Of a stretch of DNA of 64,000 nt, positions 1 through 7,660 are shown in pieces (position 1 is the stretch's first letter; every line of letters starts with the position of its first letter). Both the position numbers and the translations under genes were made by a program. This DNA comes from Shewanella inventionis (lineage in GTDB: Bacteria; Pseudomonadota; Gammaproteobacteria; Enterobacterales; Shewanellaceae). The stretch is taken from positions 1-64,000 of the forward strand of contig NZ_BMII01000008.1 of the NCBI RefSeq assembly GCF_014641855.1, written 5' to 3'. The notes under the pieces are model-generated. The model was given only the letters and a program-made list of their open reading frames with translations. It made no database searches and had not been told where the DNA came from.

Positions 1-72
1 GATAATGCGGATAAAAACGCTGCTAAAGTGGTCCTAAATCGCTATTTACGCGAATTAGAGCAAGCGGCATAA
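1..72 (+). CDS. 3' end of an unidentified gene
   Basis: An open frame enters from the left edge and ends at a TAA at 70-72, giving a 23-residue C-terminal tail that ends NRYLRELEQAA. The tail is charged and helical in character. It is too short to assign to a family. It is the only gene here that runs into the left edge. Confidence 0.45.
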   Translation, partial: DNADKNAAKVVLNRYLRELEQAA

Positions 73-183
73 GTAATTAATCAGGTTCGGGCAGAGCCGT
101 AGCGTCTGTGAAGTGAATTGCATTAGCGATCAGCAGCAGAAAGTAGATGATAAAGTAATTTATTATCGCCTGTATTCAGGAAT

Positions 184-199
184 CCCCGTTTAGGCGGGG
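184..199. other. short GC hairpin in the leading intergenic gap
   Basis: CCCCG, a 6-nt loop, then CGGGG. It lies between the partial gene ending at 72 and the 3' end of the gene at 247-903, where convergent transcripts would stop. No T-tract follows, so I do not call it a factor-independent terminator. I see nothing else in 73-246. Confidence 0.35.
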
Positions 200-246
200 A
201 GCATGTCAAGCCACAGATAAAGCATTGAACAAGTTTAGGCAAACGC

Positions 247-903
247 TCAATTACAATAATTATCGTGATAGTTACCATAAACACCTAACATAAATGTTGG
301 TCTTGCTTTTAGAGAGTCGGACATCATTGCTAGTTCATATTGCTCTGTGATAAATCGCTTTATATCGTCTTCAGCGTTTAGATTAATGATTTTTTGCAGC
401 ATCCTCAGTCTCAGTCTTACATCTTCGCTAAACGGGCGACCTCGCAGCAAACTAATCGAATAATATCCGAATGCCACTTCTTCATTAGGGTTTAAACCTA
501 AGCCTTGCTCGTAGATTTCACCTAGATAATAAAAAGCATTAAGATTGCCATGCCGTGTGTTTATATTGAATAGTCTAAGCGCTTCATTGTAATTCGTTTT
601 CTTTGTGAAGTGCCCCAGGTTATATCGACCTAAAATACAAGTTAATATGAAATCATCATCATTTATTGCAAGAGACGTATAGTCTGTTACTACATCTTCT
701 AACCTCGATATATGCTCAGGGCAGTTTTTTAAAGAATTTACGAAGGCGACCCTACTTGACACATCACCACATAAAATCTGAGCCTGATACTCTTGAGAAG
801 GTTCGGACGAAGCATCAACAAACTCAACAAAATCGATAGGATCAGCATGGATGGACTTAGGCCAAGTAAGGCTTAAAAGAGCTAAAAGAATTATTTTATT
901 CAC
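247..903 (-). CDS. exported Sel1-repeat protein
   Basis: 218 aa. Residues 1-20 form a classical signal peptide (MNKII, hydrophobic core, cleavage after SIHA). Around residues 105-155 is a Sel1-like helical repeat with the pattern ALRLFN..HGN..A.YYLGEIYEQG. Sel1 proteins are usually periplasmic or secreted scaffolds for protein contacts. The C-terminal third is unassigned and ends in a Tyr/Asn-rich tail with a terminal Cys-Asn. It is the last gene of the minus-strand series starting at 3861. No enzymatic function can be inferred. Confidence 0.7.
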   Translation of the reverse strand: MNKIILLALLSLTWPKSIHADPIDFVEFVDASSEPSQEYQAQILCGDVSSRVAFVNSLKNCPEHISRLEDVVTDYTSLAINDDDFILTCILGRYNLGHFTKKTNYNEALRLFNINTRHGNLNAFYYLGEIYEQGLGLNPNEEVAFGYYSISLLRGRPFSEDVRLRLRMLQKIINLNAEDDIKRFITEQYELAMMSDSLKARPTFMLGVYGNYHDNYCN

Positions 904-934
904 TTTGATTAATTATGGGTGGTTATTGACATGG

Positions 935-1612
935 TTAAGCCTCTCGGGGCTGGGCAAGGCTTAACAGACCTAATGGTAACTTTCCTTTTTGTACTAAAGC
1001 GCACATTGCATGACCTGACACAATAAACACCTTGCCTTCGGTATATTTTTTTAGCGCTGCATTGGTAGTTTTGCCCGTATGAACAAATATTGCTCCTGCT
1101 GCTTTATGCTCTTCTGTTTTTTCTACTAAAGATTGAACATCAGCAGTTTTGACGTACCCCTTATAACGCTTAGCTTGCAGTAAGAATAACTTGCCATTGA
1201 TATAAAAACGCCCATCAACGCCTCCATCACCAGTGTACTTTGAATTTCTCTCGATTTTAACGAATGAATTTCTATTTATCGAGGTCAATAGTAACTCTTC
1301 AAAAGTAAACGGGTCCATGCGCCTGACGTATGCAAACACTTGAGCAGGCAATTCAAAATTTTTAATTTTATGCAGGGCTGACTTGGAGCTTTCTACTCGC
1401 CACCTTTTATTTTTACTAGTATCGATAGTTAGGTAAATTACGCTGATCACCACAAAAACGACTAAGTAAGTGACTGGAAGATATAATGAGTAATTTAATG
1501 CTGGGACATACTGGTTGAAGATCGGCCCCATTAGGGTGAGTACGCTTTCATTTAGAACCGAGAGAAAGGACACGATAGAATTATTATCTGAAACCACACA
1601 CCACCCCATCAT
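935..1612 (-). CDS. membrane-anchored Mrr-type restriction endonuclease-like protein
   Basis: 225 aa. A membrane segment lies at about residues 44-63 (VTYLVVFVVISVIYL), followed by a PD-(D/E)XK nuclease domain of the Mrr_cat type at about residues 98-210. Key residues are the Glu pair near 105-106, D133 in GGVDG, and Q146-x-K148 in LLQAKRYKG. Mrr-family nucleases cut modified or foreign DNA; membrane-anchored versions are common on conjugative plasmids and may act on entering DNA. The two tandem ATGs (1612 and 1609) lack a clear ribosome site, so the exact start is uncertain. It follows the RecD-like helicase gene by 55 bp. Confidence 0.75.
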   Translation of the reverse strand: MMGWCVVSDNNSIVSFLSVLNESVLTLMGPIFNQYVPALNYSLYLPVTYLVVFVVISVIYLTIDTSKNKRWRVESSKSALHKIKNFELPAQVFAYVRRMDPFTFEELLLTSINRNSFVKIERNSKYTGDGGVDGRFYINGKLFLLQAKRYKGYVKTADVQSLVEKTEEHKAAGAIFVHTGKTTNAALKKYTEGKVFIVSGHAMCALVQKGKLPLGLLSLAQPREA

Positions 1613-1667
1613 TTTATATACTTATAATGTACTAGAAAAGTTAACAACCATCAAGGCAAATGTATAG

Positions 1668-3059
1668 CTACTTAGTTTTTTTATCGCCTGCCAGTAAGAC
1701 TTCTAAAAACGTTCTTCGTTGTCGATGTTCTACCCTTTCGATCAGGCTTGCATCACCGATCACGACAAGGCTTTTTTTTGTTCTGGTCATTGCTGAATAC
1801 AGCCAATTTGCATCAATTAATACACATTGGTATGGAATGACAACGATAACCAGGTCAAATTCTGCACCTTGCACCCTATGTGGCGTTAGTGCATAAGCCA
1901 AATCGAAACGTTCATTGAATTCGACAAGATTTAGCGTCAATGTCTTGCCTTGGATATTGACCTTTACCTCGTCGCCTACTATCACCGCTTTTCCGATCTG
2001 CCCGTTGAATAAACCCAGACGATAGTTAGTCTTATTTAAAATAACTTTAAATGAATTGCTTCCAGTTGAAGACTTAACAAGCTGATTTAGATTTCGGGTA
2101 CCTAAAATACCATCGTGAATTGGTGTAAGGACTTGTAACTCTGCCACTTTTATACCACTAGAATTTGCACGCGAGATAGCTTGCTGGAGTTTACTTAGTG
2201 TGATTTGGTCGCTTATCGTTTGAATAACGCGAACGGTGCTATCTGAATATGAATCAACGACATCTCTCACTGAATTCGGTGCAATAATGTCAAGGGCCAA
2301 ACGTTCGATGTTTGAAGATTTGTTTCGGTAATTACTTTTTAAGTGAATTTGACCAAAAGCGTTGCTGTGTACAATTGATGTAAAGAACGCGCCAGGTTGT
2401 ATTGATAAAACCTGCCCGACATCCCCAGCCAAAACTATTCGAACACCTATTGGTAATGCTCGTAGCAACGCTAACGCTAAATCATTGCTTATTAGCGTGG
2501 CCTCATCAACAATCAAATATTGACAGTTAATTGGATTAGACGCGTTTTTCTTTGGTATATAACTTCCATTACCATTATCTTGATACTCTAATAAACGATT
2601 TATAGTAAAACTTGAAAGGCCTGTTAAAACTTGTAACTTGTTTGCCACTACACCTAACATCGAACACAAAACAATATCGCTCTTATCAATATTAATGTCA
2701 TTTTGAAGAAAATTGACTAATTCTTTGATGACCCGAGTCTTGCCTGAGCCAGCATTCCCATTGATGATCGTGATTGGATTTTGAATGGCGCTGAGTATCG
2801 CTTTGTTTTGCTCACTATCGAGTTCCCGCGAAGCTATGTAATTAATAGAGTTGGCTTGATGGGAGGTTGACGTTGAACTTAATCTAATCAACTCGTTAAA
2901 GATGGACCTTTCTAATTCATAATCATCTGTGTAACCAACACCACCTTTAAACAGTGTTACCGAGTCAATTTCTTTGTGAGCATACGCGAAGTTGATTTTT
3001 GAATATGTACTACCTGTAAAACGAGCTTTATCTATTAGCTTTTGTATGCTGCTACTCAT
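1668..3059 (-). CDS. RecD/TraA-like SF1B DNA helicase
   Basis: 463 aa. A Q-motif-like LDSEQNKAI precedes Walker A GNAGSGKT at residues 101-108. A DEAT Walker B box lies near 187 and an AGD-GQ-L motif III near 215. The C-terminal LTPHRVQGAEFD and YSAMTRTKKSLVVIGD are typical of RecD-type helicase motifs V-VI. At 463 aa it is shorter than RecD (about 600) and has no relaxase domain. The role is probably 5'-3' unwinding during plasmid processing. Its start lies 1 bp beyond the stop of the upstream gene, so the two are translationally coupled. Confidence 0.85.
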   Translation of the reverse strand: MSSSIQKLIDKARFTGSTYSKINFAYAHKEIDSVTLFKGGVGYTDDYELERSIFNELIRLSSTSTSHQANSINYIASRELDSEQNKAILSAIQNPITIINGNAGSGKTRVIKELVNFLQNDINIDKSDIVLCSMLGVVANKLQVLTGLSSFTINRLLEYQDNGNGSYIPKKNASNPINCQYLIVDEATLISNDLALALLRALPIGVRIVLAGDVGQVLSIQPGAFFTSIVHSNAFGQIHLKSNYRNKSSNIERLALDIIAPNSVRDVVDSYSDSTVRVIQTISDQITLSKLQQAISRANSSGIKVAELQVLTPIHDGILGTRNLNQLVKSSTGSNSFKVILNKTNYRLGLFNGQIGKAVIVGDEVKVNIQGKTLTLNLVEFNERFDLAYALTPHRVQGAEFDLVIVVIPYQCVLIDANWLYSAMTRTKKSLVVIGDASLIERVEHRQRRTFLEVLLAGDKKTK

Positions 3060-3060
3060 T

Positions 3061-3600
3061 TTAAAATTTCATTTTTGTAAGAGAGTTTTCATGTTCAAAA
3101 TCATGTTCACTCTCTATCATTTGTTTTATTGCATCTATCATTATTTCTTCATTATCAAAATTGAACAAATATTTGTAGTCTTCGTTTTTGCGCAGGTTAA
3201 GCATGAGAACACCATGGTCCTCTGTACCGTGTTTCCCGGTAACTGCCTTTACTTCGTCACAATCTAGCGAAAGCAACTCATAAACCTCATCGTTTTTAGT
3301 TTCTTCATAATCAATAGTTGGGTCAAAATACTTATCACCTATTTTTAAAAATGCATGCTCGACTGGCACCCCTCTGAGAATATAACCAATCACATATTTG
3401 ACTTGTTTTGATTGTTCATCCGGCAAAAGGCTAACTATCATCCTCTGTAAGTGCATAGTGTTATAATGGCAATACGCATCCTTTTTGAACTCTTCACAAG
3501 CTTCGGTCATCCACTTTGGGCATTTATCGAGAACGACAAGCTTCAAATGAGCGGAATTGATTCGCTCAGTCTCAAATATGTACTTAATATCTTGTTCCAT
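3061..3600 (-). CDS. transglutaminase-like cysteine-protease-fold protein (putative)
   Basis: 179 aa, not confidently recognised. The arrangement C44 (YCHYNTMHL), H82 (PVEHAFLKIGDKYFDPT) and D93 resembles the Cys-His-Asp order of transglutaminase/papain-like folds, where the His block reads HAW..g..yDPT. This is inference from the motif layout only. The C-terminal 40 residues are acidic and Met-rich. It sits between a ferredoxin gene (3 bp gap) and a RecD-like helicase gene (1 bp gap), so it is clearly part of one operon. Confidence 0.5.
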   Translation of the reverse strand: MEQDIKYIFETERINSAHLKLVVLDKCPKWMTEACEEFKKDAYCHYNTMHLQRMIVSLLPDEQSKQVKYVIGYILRGVPVEHAFLKIGDKYFDPTIDYEETKNDEVYELLSLDCDEVKAVTGKHGTEDHGVLMLNLRKNEDYKYLFNFDNEEIMIDAIKQMIESEHDFEHENSLTKMKF

Positions 3601-3603
3601 AAG

Positions 3604-3861
3604 CTACATCTTCAGGACTAAGGTTTGTCCGTCCAACACCTTAGATGAGCAAGTCAATATTTCATTTTCCTTATCAAAGGCCGCGAGGATGTCGTCACTA
3701 TGTTTTACTGCTTCAGGGTTAGCAACCTTGCACTTACAAGCGCCACAATAACCGTCTTTACATTGGGAATAGATCTCAACACCAGATCTCTCCAATGCCT
3801 CAAGCACCGTCTCATCTTTGACTGGGTAAAACTTACCATTTACTTCTATAATCGCTGCCAT
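3604..3861 (-). CDS. plant-type [2Fe-2S] ferredoxin (YfaE-like)
   Basis: 85 aa. Cluster ligands are visible as C34-x4-C39-x2-C42 (CKDGYCGAC) and C71 (ILTCSS); C44 is an extra cysteine. Small single-domain ferredoxins of this type, such as YfaE, pass single electrons to partner enzymes. No ribonucleotide reductase or other obvious partner is adjacent. It is the first gene of an operon with a transglutaminase-like protein and a RecD-like helicase. It is driven by the promoter at 3890-3918. The family call is firm; the redox partner is unknown. Confidence 0.88.
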   Translation of the reverse strand: MAAIIEVNGKFYPVKDETVLEALERSGVEIYSQCKDGYCGACKCKVANPEAVKHSDDILAAFDKENEILTCSSKVLDGQTLVLKM

Positions 3862-3889
3862 TCTTACACCCCTTTAAATGCACCTTTCA

Positions 3890-3919
3890 AGTATCACAAA
3901 AGTTGATTTTGACGTCAAA
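3890..3919 (-). promoter_or_regulatory. promoter with palindromic operator for the ferredoxin operon
   Basis: On the minus strand TTGACG (3913-3918) and GATACT (3890-3895) are separated by 17 bp. The -35 sits inside a perfect 12-bp palindrome TTTGACGTCAAA (3908-3919). A plus-strand TATAAT at 3921-3926 points at the HU-like gene, so the palindrome could control both divergent transcripts. Confidence 0.55.
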
Positions 3920-3966
3920 CTATAATAGTATTTTATCGGTGTTAATTAATAGGGAAACATAAGCTA

Positions 3967-4413
3967 ATGGCTGAACTAACCAAAGAAACAATTGATAAAT
4001 TCCAAGCAACATCTTCAAAGTTATCAATCAACCTTGATAAGCCACTATGTATGCGGGATCAAGTGGCAATTATCTCTGATGTATCCGGCGTCCAAAGACA
4101 GGACGTTGTTGATATTCTAAAAACGCTAACAAACTCAATCTATTTTCAGTTGATGAATATCAATCTGAACACAGTAAAAATAGATGGATTAATTACTTTT
4201 GAACGCGTTGTTAGAAAAGAGCGAAAGGCAGGTACACGTAAAATTAATGGCGGTGCTGAAATCAAGATACGTAGCCAACCAGCAAAACATGACATTATTG
4301 CCAAGCAGAATACAAGAATTCGTCTAAACGGGGTAAAGATTAACTCAACATGCGATAAAAAGTTAAGACAAACAATATCTAAAGACCTCGCTGTACCCGC
4401 CAAAAACTCGTAA
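3967..4413 (+). CDS. HU/IHF-family DNA-binding protein
   Basis: 148 aa. Residues about 40-120 match the HU/IHF fold: an N-terminal helical part (VQRQDVVDILKTLTNSIYFQL), then a beta arm with ITFERVVRKERKAGTRKINGG. That corresponds to the G.F....R..R.GRNP region of HU, but without the usual NP. The C-terminal tail is basic. At 148 aa it is longer than HU (90 aa). Such plasmid proteins bend DNA in replication or transfer complexes. It is divergent from the ferredoxin operon. Confidence 0.7.
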   Translation: MAELTKETIDKFQATSSKLSINLDKPLCMRDQVAIISDVSGVQRQDVVDILKTLTNSIYFQLMNINLNTVKIDGLITFERVVRKERKAGTRKINGGAEIKIRSQPAKHDIIAKQNTRIRLNGVKINSTCDKKLRQTISKDLAVPAKNS

Positions 4414-4416
4414 AAT

Positions 4417-4445
4417 AGTTGCTCTGTTCCCTATGCAGAGCAACT
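4417..4445. terminator. bidirectional hairpin between convergent genes
   Basis: A perfect 10-bp stem, AGTTGCTCTG / CAGAGCAACT, with a 9-nt loop, lies between the stops of the HU-like gene and the minus-strand gene ending at 4462. T-tracts are poor on both sides (ATTTTACG on the minus strand). Confidence 0.55.
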
Positions 4446-4461
4446 AATGATAGCGCAGTTA

Positions 4462-5130
4462 TCAGCGCATACTCGCATTTAATATTTTAACCGCATCCAC
4501 ATCATCTGGTGACATTTTTTCGTTTGTCACCCCGGATAACCACTCATAGATAATCCTGTCACCATTATCGTCACCCTCAAAACCAATTTTTTCTGCTACT
4601 GGACGCAATTTTTCGTAACTAGCATCAATCTTATGCATTGAACGGTCTGCTTTAAGATTCTCGCTGAACTCGAAAATCTCACCAAAAGCATCTGCTAGTG
4701 CAGATTGTCTTTTTGATATAATTGTCGGGTCCATTTTTATTGTTATATCATTTAGGGCATTTACCAGTTTGTTGACACTTAACGATGCGACAGCACCTAC
4801 AGCGCCAACGGTTCCTGCGGTCATTGCAGCATTTAGCGTTGCTTCGTTGTTTAAAAAATTACTGACCATCATTACTGCAGATGTTTGCGTATCACTTATA
4901 TTCATATGTTGAAATACTGAAGCGATCTTCGCGCCCATCGCAGACACTGCAGTAACTGCACCTGAAGCAACCAGCGTTAGCGATGACTTGAGCATTAAGT
5001 CCTTAGCAGATTTAAAGGCCTCACTCTTGGTAAGCACCATTAACTCTGCCGCAGTATCCAACGAGATTTCTAAAGTTGCCTCAATTATCTCATCATCAAA
5101 CTTTAGATCTCCTAATTTAACATCAGCCAT
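4462..5130 (-). CDS. hypothetical protein with two Ala/Gly-rich hydrophobic stretches
   Basis: 222 aa, not recognised. Hydrophobic Ala/Gly/Val-rich segments at about residues 48-70 (LTLVASGAVTAVSAMGAKIA) and 100-120 (AMTAGTVGAVGAVASLSV) could be membrane-inserting hairpins. The N-terminus is acidic and the C-terminal 80 residues are charged. A strong ribosome site (AGGGGG, 4 nt before ATG) supports the start. It lies 82 bp downstream of the topoisomerase gene in the same direction, so it may be read from that operon. Confidence 0.55.
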   Translation of the reverse strand: MADVKLGDLKFDDEIIEATLEISLDTAAELMVLTKSEAFKSAKDLMLKSSLTLVASGAVTAVSAMGAKIASVFQHMNISDTQTSAVMMVSNFLNNEATLNAAMTAGTVGAVGAVASLSVNKLVNALNDITIKMDPTIISKRQSALADAFGEIFEFSENLKADRSMHKIDASYEKLRPVAEKIGFEGDDNGDRIIYEWLSGVTNEKMSPDDVDAVKILNASMR

Positions 5131-5212
5131 AAAACCCCCTAATCAGATACACAATAAGTATATTTTAAATATAGCATCACCATTGTGTATTTGTAAGTGC
5201 GAAGTATTTAAA

Positions 5213-7360
5213 CTAGACCTTTTTCGCTGTCTTTTTGAAGGTTTTCGGTTTAGATGTGGATCTTTTTGTAGAGGCACATTTTCTACAGGCAGTATACTCC
5301 TCACCTTTTGCATTAATTTTAATCAAAAGTTGTGTGTTATGTGTCTCACAAAGCTTTTCTGATAGTCTCGGCATTGCAGATATATCAATGCTGCCCGACT
5401 CAGTTGCACCGACTAAGTAATCACATTTCTCACACTTAAAATACTTTGGTTTGCCCGGTTGTGTATTAAGTTGAAGCATTGGCTTATTGCACACATTACA
5501 TTTATCCTCGATATAGGTCTTCTCTGCTGGCACATAGGCGGTACCATCTTTGTTATACTTTTGCATGCACAGAGAACACGCTATAAATGCGCCATACTTC
5601 CCATTCATTGAAAATACATCGCCGCCACACTTACTACACTTGAACGCTTCTTTATTTTGTGATGTTTGTAAACTTAATCCTTTCATCTCATTGGCCAGAA
5701 TAGAAAACTCATCAACCAAAAACTGCTTCCTTTGCAGTTTGCTACTCGCTATTGCATCAAGTTTAGCTTCAACATTTTGGGTATATCCGTAATCAAAAAA
5801 ACTGAATTTTGATTGGTCTATAGCCTTGTACAACTCAATACCTAGAGGGGTTGGAACAAGCAATCTTGACTCAACTTTCACATACTTACGCATAATAATG
5901 GTCTTCATAATTGAAGCGTAAGTAGACGGCCTACCAACCCCTTTGCCTTCGAGGTCCTTTACTAATGCAGCCTCAGTGTATCGCTTAGGTGGCTTCGTCC
6001 GTTTCTCCTCCTGGTCGAACGTAATAGGCTTAATAACAGCCCCTTGTTCTAGCGGTGGCAACTTCTGATTTTCATCCTTCTCATCTTCATCAGACTTGTC
6101 ATTTCCTGAAATTAACAACCAGCCCGGCTTGACGATTATTTCGCCTTTAGCTTCAAATGAAACAGGTTTTTCATTAACCTTTAACCTTGATATTAAAGTG
6201 ACTTTCATCTGGTCAATTTCAGCTGATGAACATTGACTAGCTACAGTCCTTTTCCAAATTAACTGGTATAAAGCTTTTTCCTGCCCTTCTATGTCAGGAT
6301 TGACATCAAATATATCACTTGGCCTTATTGCCTCGTGAGCTTCTTGAGCGCCTGCATTACCTTTATGTTCGTTTTTTGTCTCTGGCAATAGCCAGTCAAC
6401 ACCTTTTTTTTCTTGATATTTTGATATCCAATTTCTTATCGAGCTAATAGAATCCTCGGACAAGAAGACTGAATCCGTTCTCATGTAAGTTATCAGCCCT
6501 TTTTCATAAAGTTTTTGCGCCAACTTCATGGTTTCATCAGGTGAAATTTTTAACGCCACACTAGCGGCTTGCTGAAGAACGCTCGTAGTGAAAGGTGGGG
6601 GTGGTGTCCTTTTTCTTAGCTTTTGCTCAAGACTTGCAACTTTCAATTCAGGGTTTTGATTTAGAGCCACAGTCAACCTTACACTCAAGCCTTTATCATT
6701 CATGCGATAAGCTTTTGTATCTTTATAATCAGCCGGGGCGTTTAGCTCGCCGGTAAAGGTTGCTTTCCACCCATCAAACATCGCATGAATATAAAAATAA
6801 CTTTCTGATTGGTGAGCATCAATGAGCATTTGTCGCTCAACTACCAACTTAAGCGCAATAGACTGCACGCGTCCGGCACTCACTGTACTCGATAGTTTTA
6901 ATTGATTTAACATAGGTGAAACTGTGTAGCCAACCAACCTATCTAGAATTCTTCTCGATTCTTGAGCATGCACTAAATCTAAATCTATTACTCTTGGTTC
7001 GCTGATTGCCTTCTTTATGGCCGCCGAAGTAATTTCATTAAATACGATTCGCTTGCAATTGCTAGGTAGGTTGAAGACTTGCTGTAAGTGCCAAGCGATG
7101 GCTTCGCCTTCACGGTCCAAATCCGTTGCTAGGTACACATCAGAAGCATTGGCGACATCTCTTCGCAACTTCCCGACGACCTCTTTACCTCGCTCAGTAA
7201 GCTCATATTTAGCTTCCATGCTAACAGTATCAACACCCAGTTCGCGTGACGGAAGGTCACGGATATGACCCACTGAAGACCTTACAATCCATCCTTCACC
7301 CAAGTATGACTCTATCTTCTTGATTTTACCGGGTGACTCAACAAAAACTAATTTAGTCAT
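5213..7360 (-). CDS. topA: type IA DNA topoisomerase I
   Basis: 715 aa. The TOPRIM domain begins at the N-terminus (KLVFVESPGKIKKIESYL, then DLDREGEAIAWHL). The catalytic Tyr lies near residue 290 in GLITYMRTDS. Two to three C-terminal zinc ribbons follow at about residues 580-690 (CSKCGG..CSLC, CNVCNKP..CEKC, a final C.THN..CRKC), then a Lys-rich tail. It relaxes negatively supercoiled DNA. It is shorter than E. coli TopA (865 aa) mainly at the C-terminus. As last gene of the operon with the giant helicase, it probably serves plasmid replication or transfer rather than replacing the chromosomal enzyme. Confidence 0.95.
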   Translation of the reverse strand: MTKLVFVESPGKIKKIESYLGEGWIVRSSVGHIRDLPSRELGVDTVSMEAKYELTERGKEVVGKLRRDVANASDVYLATDLDREGEAIAWHLQQVFNLPSNCKRIVFNEITSAAIKKAISEPRVIDLDLVHAQESRRILDRLVGYTVSPMLNQLKLSSTVSAGRVQSIALKLVVERQMLIDAHQSESYFYIHAMFDGWKATFTGELNAPADYKDTKAYRMNDKGLSVRLTVALNQNPELKVASLEQKLRKRTPPPPFTTSVLQQAASVALKISPDETMKLAQKLYEKGLITYMRTDSVFLSEDSISSIRNWISKYQEKKGVDWLLPETKNEHKGNAGAQEAHEAIRPSDIFDVNPDIEGQEKALYQLIWKRTVASQCSSAEIDQMKVTLISRLKVNEKPVSFEAKGEIIVKPGWLLISGNDKSDEDEKDENQKLPPLEQGAVIKPITFDQEEKRTKPPKRYTEAALVKDLEGKGVGRPSTYASIMKTIIMRKYVKVESRLLVPTPLGIELYKAIDQSKFSFFDYGYTQNVEAKLDAIASSKLQRKQFLVDEFSILANEMKGLSLQTSQNKEAFKCSKCGGDVFSMNGKYGAFIACSLCMQKYNKDGTAYVPAEKTYIEDKCNVCNKPMLQLNTQPGKPKYFKCEKCDYLVGATESGSIDISAMPRLSEKLCETHNTQLLIKINAKGEEYTACRKCASTKRSTSKPKTFKKTAKKV

Positions 7361-7369
7361 AATTATGGC

Positions 7370-7651
7370 CTAACTGAAGCGTTCTTCTAATTCATTTTCT
7401 AAATCATCTTCATCGATTGACTCACCGTTATAAAATGCATTTAAAAACTCGCCACCTTCAGTCAAAGTCACTTCAAAAATTGTTTCCTCTAACACCGGGT
7501 CTATATATTCAATTGAAAAAACGTGTTGTTCATCTTCATACCAATTATCAAGGGCCAAGCGACACCCATTACCTTCGATAACGTAAACACCATTGAAGTC
7601 ATCATCCAAATTGGCACCATATGATGCCAATAATTTTAGTAAGTTTTCCAT
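7370..7651 (-). CDS. small acidic hypothetical protein
   Basis: 93 aa, strongly acidic, with an Asp/Glu-rich C-terminus (DEDDLENELEERF). No family recognised. It lies 9 bp upstream of topA and 9 bp downstream of the giant helicase gene, so it is cotranscribed. The charge suggests a small adaptor or DNA mimic, but nothing proves that. Confidence 0.6.
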   Translation of the reverse strand: MENLLKLLASYGANLDDDFNGVYVIEGNGCRLALDNWYEDEQHVFSIEYIDPVLEETIFEVTLTEGGEFLNAFYNGESIDEDDLENELEERFS

Positions 7652-7660
7652 ATCAAAATC

